This document shows, piece after piece, positions 1 through 12,000 of a stretch of 64,000 nucleotides of DNA. Source of the stretch: Ophiodon elongatus (Eukaryota > Chordata > Actinopteri > Perciformes > Hexagrammidae); the NCBI GenBank assembly GCA_016806645.1, contig JACSYO010001818.1:3006001-3070000 (forward strand), read 5' to 3'. The translations under genes and the position numbers were made by a program. The notes beneath the pieces were generated by a model. That model was given only the letters and a program-made list of their open reading frames with translations. It did not search any database and was not told the DNA's origin. The first letter of the stretch is position 1; each line of letters opens with the position of its first letter.

Positions 1-69
1 TGACATAAAAAAAACTGACTTTGTGCTTTCTTCTTCTCCTTTTATTTTGTTTCCTTCTCCTCGCCACAG

Positions 70-726
70 TGCTGGTGAACGTATGTGATTCTAATCAGAT
101 TACCTGCACTTTGTTCGGATCAGCAATAGGGGATACCTCCGTAGATGAATACCTTTCCACTGTCATGAAGAGGTATGGCTTCATAACGTTTATATACTCC
201 TTTATTCATAGTGAAAGAGGATGATTGCTCCAGGCCTTCATCGTGGGGAGAATCTGATTTGAGATTGTTATGATTTGCAGCAGTATACAATGTATTGACT
301 TAAGCACATGATCAGTAGTTTAAAACTGCACCAGTCTTTGCATCCCGGCCCCGGCCTGATCTCTTCTGACGCTGCCGCAGGTTCATGTCCGTTCCCGTGA
401 CCTTGAAGGCGTTACACGGCAAGCTGAAGGAGATCCCCCCTGCTCCGCTGTCTCGCAGCCGCCCGGCCACCACAGAGGCCGAAAATGACCACTCGGCTCC
501 CCCGGGCACCGCTGTGACCGCCAACGGCGCTGTGACCGTCAACGGCGCCTCCACCACGTTCTCCCAGAGTGCAGCTGGGCCAGAGGACAGCGTCGGTGTC
601 TCTGCTTCGGCCTGCTGCGCCATGTCTGCAGCCAAATCTGAGCTCCTTCCCGAAATAAACACAAGCCCTGCTGTCGACCCTCACCCGTTGGCCCCCGTGG
701 ATGTTTTCACACTGGATGACCAATAG
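70..726 (+). CDS. 3' end of an unidentified gene (last two coding exons)
   Basis: Two exons join cleanly. Exon A (70-172) follows a pyrimidine tract ending in cacag and ends AG before gtatgg. Exon B (381-726) follows gccgcag. Both are in phase 2 and splice to one open frame of about 149 residues ending at TAG 724-726. Exon A encodes a compact folded-looking segment containing NVCDSNQITC and GDTSVDEYL. Exon B starts FMSVPVTLKALHGKLKEI and then becomes a low-complexity Ala/Ser/Thr/Pro-rich tail ending VFTLDDQ, probably disordered. A poly(A) signal follows at 819-824. I do not recognise the family. The 5' part of the gene lies outside the window. The exon structure, phase match and poly(A) signal make a real gene likely; the function is unknown. 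Confidence 0.6.
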
Positions 727-818
727 CGGCCAACTGTCAGGGCCCAAACTGTATGCGTGTTTACATGCGATGGCATAATCTAAGCCTCTTTTTTTTTAAT
801 TTTTTTTTTTTTAAATTG

Positions 819-824
819 AATAAA
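819..824 (+). terminator. Poly(A) signal of the first gene
   Basis: AATAAA lies 93 bases after the stop codon at 724-726, in an A/T-rich stretch. It probably ends the 3' UTR of the unidentified + strand gene. Confidence 0.6.
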
Positions 825-2221
825 TGTTTTGGGAAAGAAAAAGTTTCTTCACGCATAACATAACTTGTATTTGGTCATTTTCTGACCGATCGCGTCCGTC
901 TCCGGCAGAAAGCTGAGCCGTTTCCTACCGTGCATTCCAGCGTGGCAGAGATCGCTGCCTGTAAAGGTTTGAGGTCTGACGTTTGACCTCTCTCGGACAG
1001 CCGAGAGAAGCTGATTGGTGCCACGTGAGCCAATCAAACATGGTTAAAGTGCATTCTTGATGGCTCGTGAGAGTATGAAGTACAGAGAGCAACACATTGG
1101 AATATGAAGCGGCTCCGCTGGATGCATAACTAATAATACCAAGGGGAGGGCTCCATTAATATCAGGATGAAACATTACACACCACACTAGGTTGTTTTCC
1201 CTTTTTATACAATAAAGAAATAGAACTGCAGGAGTAAACCTCTGTAGAAATTAAACTTAGTCGGAAATCTCTTCTTTTCGCTGGGTGGCAGCCAGTACAG
1301 CTACCAATATCGTGCTAATATCCTATTGTTCTATGTAATCCAGAGAAGCAAAATATGCATCATAAAGCTCCGTCATGCAAAAAATAGCTGTTTGCACTTT
1401 TATTAAAAGACAATGTGCGACCTGTAGCTTCCTTGAGTTTGTCCTGGACGTCAGAGAGCTAGCTTAAAACTTGCACTATGACCTCTTTGTCCTCACTTTT
1501 TAAGTGTTTTCTCTCTGTGTGTGGAGTTTAACTTATGCCATACTCCATTTAAAAAATCTGTGGATTTGTTCTGACATGGAGCTGAAAGCAATGTTTGACA
1601 AACAAATTGGCATGTTTTCTTTATGATTTTTAAAGTTTTGTAAATAGAGAGGGACATTTGGAACACTTCTCAATACTTTTTTTTTTTTTTTTTTACCCAT
1701 ATTGTCTCCCTTTCGCTTCATTTAAAGGCATTTTACATTGTGCCCTAATGAAAGAAAATGTACTCATGACATTTTATGAATACCTTTGAGATAAAACCAG
1801 AGGAGCTATACTAATCTGTGTGTCTAATTAGAGAATACAAGTCAGTATAGACCAAAGAGCTCTCGGCTGTGTGCATTTAGAAAGGAATTTCAGCGTCTAT
1901 CCAGAATATTAAGTCACCTGTCGTCGGCAGACAACTGGTTTTGTCCTGCAGCTTTACTTCTAGATATCCAATGACCTGCACGACTGCTATTCATAGACGC
2001 ATTCCCACATGTGTGGTTAAACCATTCTCTTCTGTCAGCACGCCTATACCCTCAGAATATTCAGAGATTATGTGTCCTCTGCTCTGATTGCCCCGAATCT
2101 CTTAAAGTCACACCTGTGATGACATAATGCTTAAATATGAATTATGTACGTAAGGGGGAAATAACATAATGGGACTGTGACTGCTTCCATTATGTCAGCT
2201 ATATAACTGTGATTGTGTTAT

Positions 2222-2472
2222 TCCAGTGGAGGAAAGAAACTTACATGTACTCAAGTACTGTGCTTAAATGCAATTTTTGAGGTACTTTACTTACATGAGT
2301 ATTTCCATTTTTCTGCTACTTCATAAACTACTTCTACACACTTCAGAGGCAAAAGTTGTACTTTTTACTCCACTGAACTCAAGTTACTTTGAAGACTTTT
2401 GTACTTTTACTCCAGTAATTTGAATTCAGGACTTTTCACTGAAGTGAAATCAGTGCTTCTCCAACGCCTGCC
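2222..2472. repeat. MITE-like repeat, 'tactcaagta' type, copy 1
   Basis: The stretch is rich in stepped near-palindromic words such as tactcaagtactgt, gtactttactta and tactttttactccac. This pattern is common in teleost genomes as a short non-autonomous DNA element. Related copies in this window lie near 33493-33902, 49515-49765 and 50634-50945. Family membership is recognised from pattern, not from a database search. Confidence 0.6.
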
Positions 2473-2483
2473 TGTGAGTCACA

Positions 2484-2521
2484 GTGTGTGTGTGTGTGTG
2501 TCTGTGTGTGTGTGTGTGTGT
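2484..2521. repeat. TG dinucleotide microsatellite
   Basis: About 19 GT units with one C interruption. A second TG tract with A interruptions lies at 2741-2785. Both are upstream of the fbxl7 start. Confidence 0.9.
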
Positions 2522-2740
2522 CGTTGGCTTATCTTTCTTTAAATATCCACATCTCCCTCCCTGGTCTGCGGTCTCTTTAAATCCAGATCCAGAGGAGGAG
2601 AGCTGCGAGTTCTCTCAAAGTCGTCTGGCCGCTGTGATTGCCCGCACTCAGCCTGATAAACAGCTGCTTACCATTTAGGCCACTTCACAAAAACTTTTCT
2701 CCGAACTCCTCTATTCGGGATTTTCTTCTCTTTTTTTTGG

Positions 2741-2785
2741 GTATGTGTGTATGTGTGTGTGTATGTGTGTGTGTGTGTGTGTGTA
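2741..2785. repeat. TG/TA microsatellite upstream of fbxl7
   Basis: Repeats of GT interrupted by single GTAT units, about 270 bases upstream of the fbxl7 ATG and possibly within its promoter or 5' UTR. Confidence 0.85.
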
Positions 2786-3052
2786 GCTTCCACCGCTCTT
2801 TGTCTGTGGATGTTCAGATATAGAAAGTCTGCACCGCTGGAAGGCTCCAGTCCGGACTCTAGGTTTGCGTAATGCTGAGGCGTCCTGTGCTCCACATCTG
2901 GATTAACTATTTGGAGTCGGAGCTAGCGGCCCGACACGAAACTCTGACTGTCTAGTCTATCTTTGCGGAAAGACTGCCCTTTTTTTTTCTCCTCTGGAAT
3001 TTAACTCCTTTTGATACACCGAGTGTGGCGCATAGATTATGTATTCTTTAAA

Positions 3053-3089
3053 ATGGGTGCGAACAATGGAAAACAGTATGGAAGCGAGG
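3053..3089 (+). CDS. fbxl7: fbxl7 coding exon 1 (start codon)
   Basis: This exon is too short for an ORF scan. ATG at 3053 opens 12 codons plus one base, followed by the donor gtaagt at 3090. Residues 2-3 are Gly-Ala, so after Met removal the protein would expose an N-terminal glycine (MGANNGK), a possible N-myristoylation context. That last point is inference. Confidence 0.95.
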
Positions 3090-6000
3090 GTAAGTGCTCT
3101 AATTACCACTTTACACACGTTTCATTTGAATTCCACACAGAAGTCAGCTTTTTTTTAATCAAATTAGACGCAACAAAGGCCAACATGTGAGCGCAATCTG
3201 CGACAATTTCTCTCATAAACAAAACAAAAAAAACCAGAGAAAACAATGTGCGGTTTTTTTTTTTGGGGGGGGGGGTGGGGGGGTCTGCAGCTTCCTTGAG
3301 TTTGTCCCTAGCTTAAAAGTAGCACTATCCCCTCTATATCTCCCACATTCCTACAGTGTAAGTGTGTTCTGCCTGTGTGGAGATGAACTTCTACCAAACT
3401 ACATCCAAAAAGCGTTACCTTGTGAGGATGTGTGCTGATTTGGAGCTTACAGCATCTTTTGACTGTAAATTCCCTACTTTTTAAGAAAAAAAAAAGATGT
3501 GCAACGTTGATATTCTTCTTACATACAGAGTGACATCTGGTGGTCATATTTTAAACACTTAGTACAGTATACCATTTGAAGTTTAGACCAACAAAAAAAA
3601 AAAGCCCTCTTCCAGCCACTCTCCAGAAAAGTATAACTGTTATGGTCTGTGCTGTAATGAAACTTACAGATATTATTTGTAGCAAATGTGATGGTTTTTT
3701 TTGTGAGTTTGAATCAAATATCGCCTCACGTGATCAGTCAAAAAGAGCTGTCTTGACCGGGCAGCCAGTTCATCAGACAACACCAAGTAGCTTAATTTAT
3801 GGATTTTTTTTTAAAGAGTGCTTCCCTGCAGCTTTGGTGGAGGCGGGTCAAAGGACACCAGTGTTTGGGCATGTGGGCACTTAGTCAGTCTTATCTTGAT
3901 AAGAGGCAATTCCAAAGATTTTTTTGTCCACAACCCCTTAAAAACCCATCTGTTATTTAATTTGGCATCCATGTTGTGCATATTGGTCACTGCCATATGA
4001 TCCTTTGTGTAAACAAAAACATGTAGAAGACATCCTGAAAGTACACAAAATGTGCCAGTGAAAGATGTTTCAGAGCTTCTATGGAAACAAATCCTCCACA
4101 TGGTTTCTTATGGTGGGTACATATAGAAGTACTTCCAATAATAGCATAATATTGTCGCTCAAAAAAGTATTTTTGCCATTAATTAGCTCTCCTGCAGCTA
4201 CTTGTTAAGAGATTCTGGTCATAAAAAAAATACAAATGTTCTCTCTTATTCAATATTGAAATTATTTCAGTATTTAGTATTGATCTATAAGACAAAAGAA
4301 GTAATAAGTAATGTAGAGCTGATGGAGACATTCAGCATCCATCTCACTCAGCTGTCAGATTCATTCAGAAACGTGTTTCACCCAACTGGGATGCAGCTTA
4401 AATCCCGTTTGTTGTGATATTTGTTTATGACCAAAATCCATATCATATCATCCACCAACTCATATACCAATATGTTGACAAAAAGCTCCAAACATTGATT
4501 GATTAATGAGCTCAGCAGGACAGGTCAGACTCACCTTCACTTCTATACAGGCATAGTTAGACCTCCTCCAGTCAGTATAAGATATTAGTCTTCGTCTTAC
4601 ACTCCCCCCCCCCCCCCCGCTGTCTTTTTCATCTAATCTTCAACATTACTTACTCAGAAAACCCCCCAAAAAAAAACTGTATCCCGACTCCGCCGAGCAC
4701 ATTATTTCGGTCTCCAGAGCGGAGATGTTTGTATAAATAACATTCCAGTGTGCTCTCCTTCTAAGTCAATAACTGCAGAGAAAAGATTGGAAGTCATGAT
4801 GTTAAAAAAAACAAGTGGAGCGGCTCCACCCAGGAATCCAACCATGTCAGGTACACCAACAGATCCGAGCTCATACTCCAGTCTTCCTCGAGCTCAATTC
4901 GCAACATACCAATTTTTTTTTTTTGTTTTTGTTTTATTACTCCCATTATGTTAGCAGGCATTAGTCAGGTGGGAAATATGTGTGGTACGCTCTGCAGTTT
5001 TTATTCTCCTCGAATGATTCACAAGGTCTTAATTCTCCCTTGCATTGCAACATGAAACAGGCATTACACTCCAGACCCAGTGTAACTACTGGAGCAGTTA
5101 TGTGCGTGTTTTTTCATATTGAAAACCTTTCATCTTTTGCGTGTTCACGAGGATTGATTTGATGGGTCTGATGCCGGAGACATCTCTTTTAATGATGCAC
5201 CGTTAATGCAGCTTTAATTCGTGTGGTTTAAGTGCAGGGACACATGAAAACGTTTTGAAGCAGGCCTCGAGCAAGAAGAGTAACATGAAGTGCTCTGGTC
5301 ATCAGATGAGAGTTTTGCACATTTTATGATATCACAGCACGACTGTTTAATATCTCAGCACTCGCAGACGTTAGCCAGTTGTCTGAAGTGTTGCAGTCTT
5401 TAAGATGTCACTTCTGGTTGATTTGGTGAGGCTGCACTGTAAACAGCCAAAAAAAAAAAAAACTCATGTTGGTTCCAGGGCTGCAACTAATAATTATTTT
5501 CGTCATCCATTATTCAGCCGATAGATTGATTAATGGTTTTGCTCATAAAAAGTCAGAAGATAGTGACAAATGTCTGTCAGAACACAAGGTCACCTCTTCA
5601 ATTGTCTTGTTTGGTCCGATCAAGCGGTCCAAAACCCAAAAGATATTCATCTTACAATCGTAGAGGAGTCAGGAAACCAGAACATTTTCTCATTGCAGAA
5701 GATGAAACCGGAGAATATTAGCATTTAACCACTCAAAACCATGAATCAATTATCAAAAATAGTTGACGATTCATTTCCAATTGATCAACTAAATGTTCCA
5801 GGTTTAGCTGTTTTAATTCAAAAGTCAGCCGGTAGTAGCTTTTTTTTCAAACTGCGATCTGATTTCATGCTGCACACGGGCAGCATACAGTCGAGATTGT
5901 CGGACTCCGCCACTAACAATGGAAACTAGTTCATAGTGAGGAAATCACAGAATGTAATGTTGGTCATTACATGTATCAGATGTGGGATTGGTTTCATGAC

Positions 6001-9000
6001 AATCTCAAGGCTTGTGTCTTCAATATTCACTTTATTCAAAGTATAGTCACTTAAAAAAAGAGAATACTGCATCGTATTCATGGTACCAGCGTCTTCACAG
6101 CGTCTGAGGCCAGCATTTTATAGTTACAAGTGCAGAACTCTGCAGTTCGTCTGTCCACATCTGTTTTTAAGTGCGAATCCACAATTAATTACACATTGGT
6201 CACAACTATGTAGCAACCCTCCACCAACACAACATTATATAAGCACAAGACAGGAAGCAGGAGCTTTTCCCGAAGTTGCTTTTCCATGAAGGAGAGAAAA
6301 CAAATCGGCCTCGCGCAGATCCACACGCGCCAGAGGACGACAATCCCTGTAACCAGCTTAAGATGGCTCGCGTCTCCAGTCGTGTGCTCTCTGCTCTGCT
6401 TAGATATTTGAAAAGTGGACCACTGCGAGCTCCCCGTGAATTGCTGAGCCGTCCCTGGGGACCGAGGGAGTCGCAGCAGATGTGCAGGCTCTGTGATGTC
6501 ACCGCGAAAAATGTCATACCATTTGAGCTGATCGGCTTAAAAATGGTATCGTGTGTGTCGGTGCGATCGCGTGTCTTTCGTGTGGCTCAATATGGAGTCA
6601 CCGGTCGCATTTTCTTCTCCCTACACAGGACTTTCATATTTACTGCCTATTTCGGGAACTGTCTGGTCTGTTTAGGTGGCGGCACTTGATGTGCACGTGG
6701 GTGTGACTGCTTGAGAATACCTCTTCGTGCTGGGTGAAAGGCGCATACTTAGTCTCAGGGAAGCCACAAAGCTGCATTTATGATCTGACAGAGGAATGAA
6801 ATGCCATAAACAACTACTCCGCAGGCAGCCTGCAGTCACTATGGCCTGTTGTTCTCCGGCAGCAGAGTCACACATTCACGGGACAGCTCTTTGAAATGTG
6901 GCACGCTTGTGTTACTGTGCAGCAATCTAAATCTAACGACACACAGGATCGCTCATGAAGCAAGAGTTGTACATTTTCATGTGGAAGTTGTACAGTCTTG
7001 TACAGACAGAAAATGAGCCGCTGATCATACGTTTTGTTCATTGTTCAATAATCATTTATTAAAATGACTACAGTACGAGGAACTGAAATTGTGTGTTGAT
7101 TTTGGCGATCCCTGTGGACAAACGCGGTACTGTTTTTCTTTAGCACCAGAGCCCCTTTAGAAAACCACTCATTTTACTGGTCTGTCAGTCTGCCCCGCTC
7201 AGTCCTGGTCCTGGTTCTCCCGTGCCTCCCCTTTTCTCCAGCGGGCCCAGTAAGCCGGTCTAGGTCTCCAGCAGCGTGGTGTTGGATGCCCTGCTCCTGC
7301 CGGAGCCGAATCTGGGGGCTCTGTCCACGTCCGGCTGCTCGCTGCCGAAGGCCTTGCTGGAGTCTGAGCTGAAGGAGTTTCTGGTGGGGGAATATAGGGA
7401 GTCTTTATTCTTTCGTCCAAACATCAAAAACGGACACTTACTCAAACAAACCAGCAGAGGCTTTGTGCACGTGCCAAGCCTAACCATTCATCCAAAAGAG
7501 AGCAGCATAAAAGTCACAAAAGCAGAGAGCGATAGGCTTTATATTTCCCTAAACTTCATACCTCCTTACCGTATTACATACATCATGAAACAGCGTATCT
7601 CTGACGGACAGGAATTAAGGGTAAAAAGTGTTTTCTCTCAAGTGAAAAGATTTTTTCAAAGGCTGTGAAGGGGGAAAAAAAGCGATAAATCGTAACTGCA
7701 GTTTGTCATCTCAGAGTTGCTACACTGTGTCCCAGCAGTTTTGTTTTTCTTCCCATTTCCCCTGCAGGTAAAGGGAGCTCAAGCATCTCTTCTGACATAA
7801 GTTCGAGCACAGATCACACACCAACCAAAGCTCCAAAGAATGTGGCTACCACCGAAGGTAAGGCATCTGGTGCTCATTAACCAAACTCCCCTCCCTCCCT
7901 TCTTCTCCTCCTCCTCCTCCTCCTCCTCCTCCGTCCTCCTCATCCACTTTCTGTCCTGCCTATTTTTGGAGAGAAACCTGCGTGTTCCTGGGTTAACCCT
8001 CAACTGAAAACAAACTCCCAGCTCCCATCAGAAACCAAAGGCATTTCTTGGGCTTTTGTTTGAGCAGAAGAAAAAGAAAAGAAAAAAAAAACCAACACTT
8101 CTAGCTTCTCATTGTGGAAGAATGCTTATCTAAACTGTGGCCGTATCAGGCTCAAAGCGTTGCCAGGGAGGGAGGTACGAGTGCTGGAGAGAGGGAGTTT
8201 GCTGGAGAAGGTGTGGGGAGGGAAAATGTGAAAAGAGAGCTTCATCTTCGGGGTTGCTGCTCCTCTCCGGCTCCCTCTCGCCTCCTTGCCCAGGCAACCT
8301 TCCAGCTCCTGGCACACCGACTGCAGCGAACCGCTCCTCCTCTTTGTCGGGAGTGTATGTGTTACGAATGTAAACTGTGTGCTCGGTGTAATGGTTCAAA
8401 CATACGTTGCAGCTGGCAGATGCCTTTTGAAGCCCCCTGTCAGCAGGTCTGATACATTTTTAACAATCTGTCAGTCAAAGCAGAACTTTTTTTTTTTTTT
8501 TAATTGAAAAGAACAGAATAAAATATCTCAGTCAACGCTTAAAATGTACCGCATTGCCAGGTGCTATAAGTCTTTGTGAGACCTTGTGTTTGAGCGAGTG
8601 CTCTCTTGGAAATCATAGTTTGTTATGACAGGCATTTCATTCATTCGTTTCAGATTTCAGACCACATGGTGCCAACCAAACAGTTCTTTAATGAAAGCAT
8701 TTATTTTAATGATAAACTTGGTTGCCAAGCAAAATCCTGAGCGAAACCTGTTCACGAGCTCAACCATAATAATTTTCCCTTAATCAAAAGAATGTGACAT
8801 AATGTCTACTCGAGAAAATAAATTGTCCTCGTCCTTGGTTTTTTTTTGTTGGATTGTTTACAAGAATTTTTTACTTATGGTAGGGTATTGCCGTACAAAT
8901 ATATTCTACATTTAAACCTGAATTATTTTCATTTCGGCCACTTGTGGGGCCACCAAGCTGAAACGCAACATGGACACATTAACTGACAAAGTTGATGGAG

Positions 9001-12000
9001 CCAATGTGTCAGCAGACTTATTTTCCCATCCGGCAGACACACAGCAACATCAGCGTTCATTTACAGTCGTGTGTCGGAACGTAATCCAATCCTCTCTTTT
9101 TTTTGGCTCTGTTTTTGGTCTCCACTAGATCCTGAGGAAAATATGTGGCTCTTTAGCTGCTTAATGCTCCACAATGTTCGTCAGCTAGTTTGTCTGTGCG
9201 TCGTTTGGTGCCAAGGAGGTAGTGTACAGTGGGTTTATCAGAACTTCTTCACTGGAAAAAGCCTCCAGCATGAGAGCTGTGAAAAAGTGAATCAAAACAA
9301 TAAAGTTGCGAGCTTTAAAACCAAAACAAAGAGCTGAAAGACGCCGAAGCGTCCTGTGGAGCTGAGACGAACAGAGTTGAATGACACAGTGATTCACGGT
9401 GGGTTCATTTACACATTGAAATTCGATCCTTTGTTTATGTAAAAATATTGATTAGTGCACCTCTAAGCATTTCAGTCCAGCAGACTAATATTCATTCGCT
9501 TTACATCAGTAATAATAGCATCCTACAGCTCATTTACAGCAAACCTCACAGTTCTTAACAGGTTTTTTTTGGGGTGTGTTGAACTTCAACTGAGCAGGAA
9601 ACGTTTACAGAGCATGAGTCAGACAGTGAACATGAAATCTCAGAACGCACTGAGTGAGTAGTCATTGATTTTGACCCCACCACAGATACATACTTTGTGC
9701 CGCGGTCTCTTTCTCCGAGCTGACCAGTGACTCAACCGACTCTTTCTGCACACTCATGCGCGCCTGCACTCGCCCCGTGTCTCTTGTGCATTGTCATCGC
9801 CAACCTTAAATTTGCTCTGGCATGATGAATGTAGTATTCTTGTGGCGTCGGAGCTGCCCACAAGAAAACAAATGGCAGCGGCAGCCTGTGTTTGTGACTG
9901 TCACTCAGCTGAAGAGTTCGCGGTGTTTCTCGGAGAGAGAGAGAGAGCAAAGCAGCGGGCCGACTCCTCGCGACGCGGCGGAAGTGCTTTTGGTTTCGCG
10001 CAGGATGCGCGTCGATTGGTGTGCTTCTGTGAGGTTAATTCGCTGATTAACCTCACTAAATATAGAGCGAGGTGTGCCGCCCTCCTGTGGGCGCGCATTG
10101 GGACGAAGCAGATGACGCATCGGATTTCACTGGAAATGCTGACTCACTTGGTTCTGTCCATTTAGGAGCCTGCTGGAAGTGTGCACCCGGAGTAATTTGG
10201 GGGGGGGTGAAATTGATAATTGTTCTGAATGTGTCTACTTGGAGAACAACACGTTTTGATAGAAATATGTATAAGAGTATAGACCATGACCAGTGGCTTC
10301 CCCATCATATATTATCGCCTGTGTTATGACTGAAATCGTTATTTTTTTCCCCTACATGCTAAGTGGGAGTAATTACATGTTCTCGAACCACCACGACCAC
10401 AGTCAAATCCCCCCCTCTTTAAAAAGACACACACACACACTCATGCATGCATACACCACGTTCACACACTCACAGTGGCAGATTACATAGTCTTTGTCCA
10501 CCTCGTCCTGTGGTCCACTAAACTAATCAGGAAGCAGTCTGGGCTGTTTCCCCACCACACGCTGGGAGTCTTCATATTAGGGCCTCACACAGTGGCCCAG
10601 TCATGTCACTGCTGCGTTAATAAAGTTGGTGAGTTAGTGAGCGAGTTAATTAGTCAGTTAGTCAGTTACAATACAAAATGTTCCGAAAGACAAACATTAT
10701 CGATACATCTATCTACAGACTTTGAGGTAACGTGTTTTATGCAAAAGAAAAAGAAATGCTACAAGCCAAATGTTTATCCCCATGATGGACTTTTTTTTCT
10801 CCCTCATCTCCAAAAGCTTTGTCCAAGTATAAAGCTAACGTATCTCTTTTATTCGTGAATATTGTTGTTTGTTTCTACTCTGTATGCAGTAAAAGGGACA
10901 AAAGAAAGCACAGTTGTGTTTTATGTAATTGAGATGGCACATATCAACTTTTCTTCATCCAGACTGACATTCCACCCAGTTTCAGCATTATTAATATAAG
11001 TTAAGTTCGTCATTTTAATCGAAATAAATGAAATAATTGTCTCTGTCAGATAGGGCGTTGCAATGTGGTAGAAACCAATAAAAAAAGTATTTAAGAAAAC
11101 AGTTTAGTTTCTCAATGTTGGCTAAAATCACATGCAAAGTAGCCCAACTGATATTTAACAAACTGATGTTTAACTGCAGTTGAAATTATATTTTGGGACA
11201 ACTGAACCATACAATTTCACTTAAAGACGCTATATAACTTAGCCACCACGTTTTGCTACAAGTGACAATTTTGAGATAAAAGGCAAATGTAAAAGCTTGA
11301 CAGTAGCCCAAGTAGAGAAGAGTCACTGAACTGTCTCAGTAATGTCAACACAGCAATATCCACCTAAAGTTAACTAACATTATCCACCAAAAGCTGCAGG
11401 TCATACCAGACCAAGTAAGGTTGTATCTGCTAAACCCCAGGTTGTGTTGAATTGCGAAAGAGTGCCTGTTCAAGGATTCAACTTTTCATTTGTAAGGGAA
11501 TGTTATTTCCTCTTTCAAGAGACACATAATCTTCCTTTAAAGCCGTATGTGTTGGATACGAACCAAAAGCCACTGACAACGAGAAATGTTTAATTCCTCT
11601 ACAAATATAAATTTCCGCCACCAGAAGAAACTGGGAAGATGCGATAATCATCTCAAAACTCTTCACATTGAAGCTTTAAACTCAATGAACCATAATATTG
11701 AATCATTGCACAGCCCTAATATCAGCATACGGATGGAAAGTAGGCCACTGCCTGTAACACGTGTTTCCCCCCCAAAATCAACAGTTGGAAGTTACTCTCA
11801 TTCTACTCCTGAAAACACACCGAGCCGGGCAGTCATCTGGCAGGCTTTTGCAAAGTGTCTCTGTTTTTCATTTATTATTTAGACGGGCTTGTGGTGGCCT
11901 GACCCAGTTGCTTATTAACCGCAGACTGAAAGGCACAGTCCTGGACAGTAAATCCTTCCTGTGGGATGAAACTGAGTATCTCCCAGCGGGGGTTACACTG

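Larger units (their letters stand above)
840..2860. other. Intergenic spacer before fbxl7
   Basis: No coding exon is seen. It contains a MITE-like repeat (2222-2472) and two TG microsatellites (2484-2521 and 2741-2785). The 3' part probably merges into the fbxl7 promoter and 5' UTR. No convincing TATA box was found. Confidence 0.5.
3090..7767 (+). other. fbxl7 intron 1
   Basis: A 4.7-kb intron with no coding exon seen. It holds a G-run tract (3265-3283), a 15-base C run (4604-4618), a MITE (5476-5807) and the first copy of the three-copy unnamed repeat (from about 7075). Confidence 0.8.

Noticed and set aside
2484..2823. Cys/Val-repeat frames upstream of fbxl7
   Set aside because: They are translations of TG microsatellites.
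8114..8452. 112-codon frame just after fbxl7 exon 2
   Set aside because: Competing frames exist on both strands and no protein family was recognised. It is probably chance in a slightly GC-rich patch.
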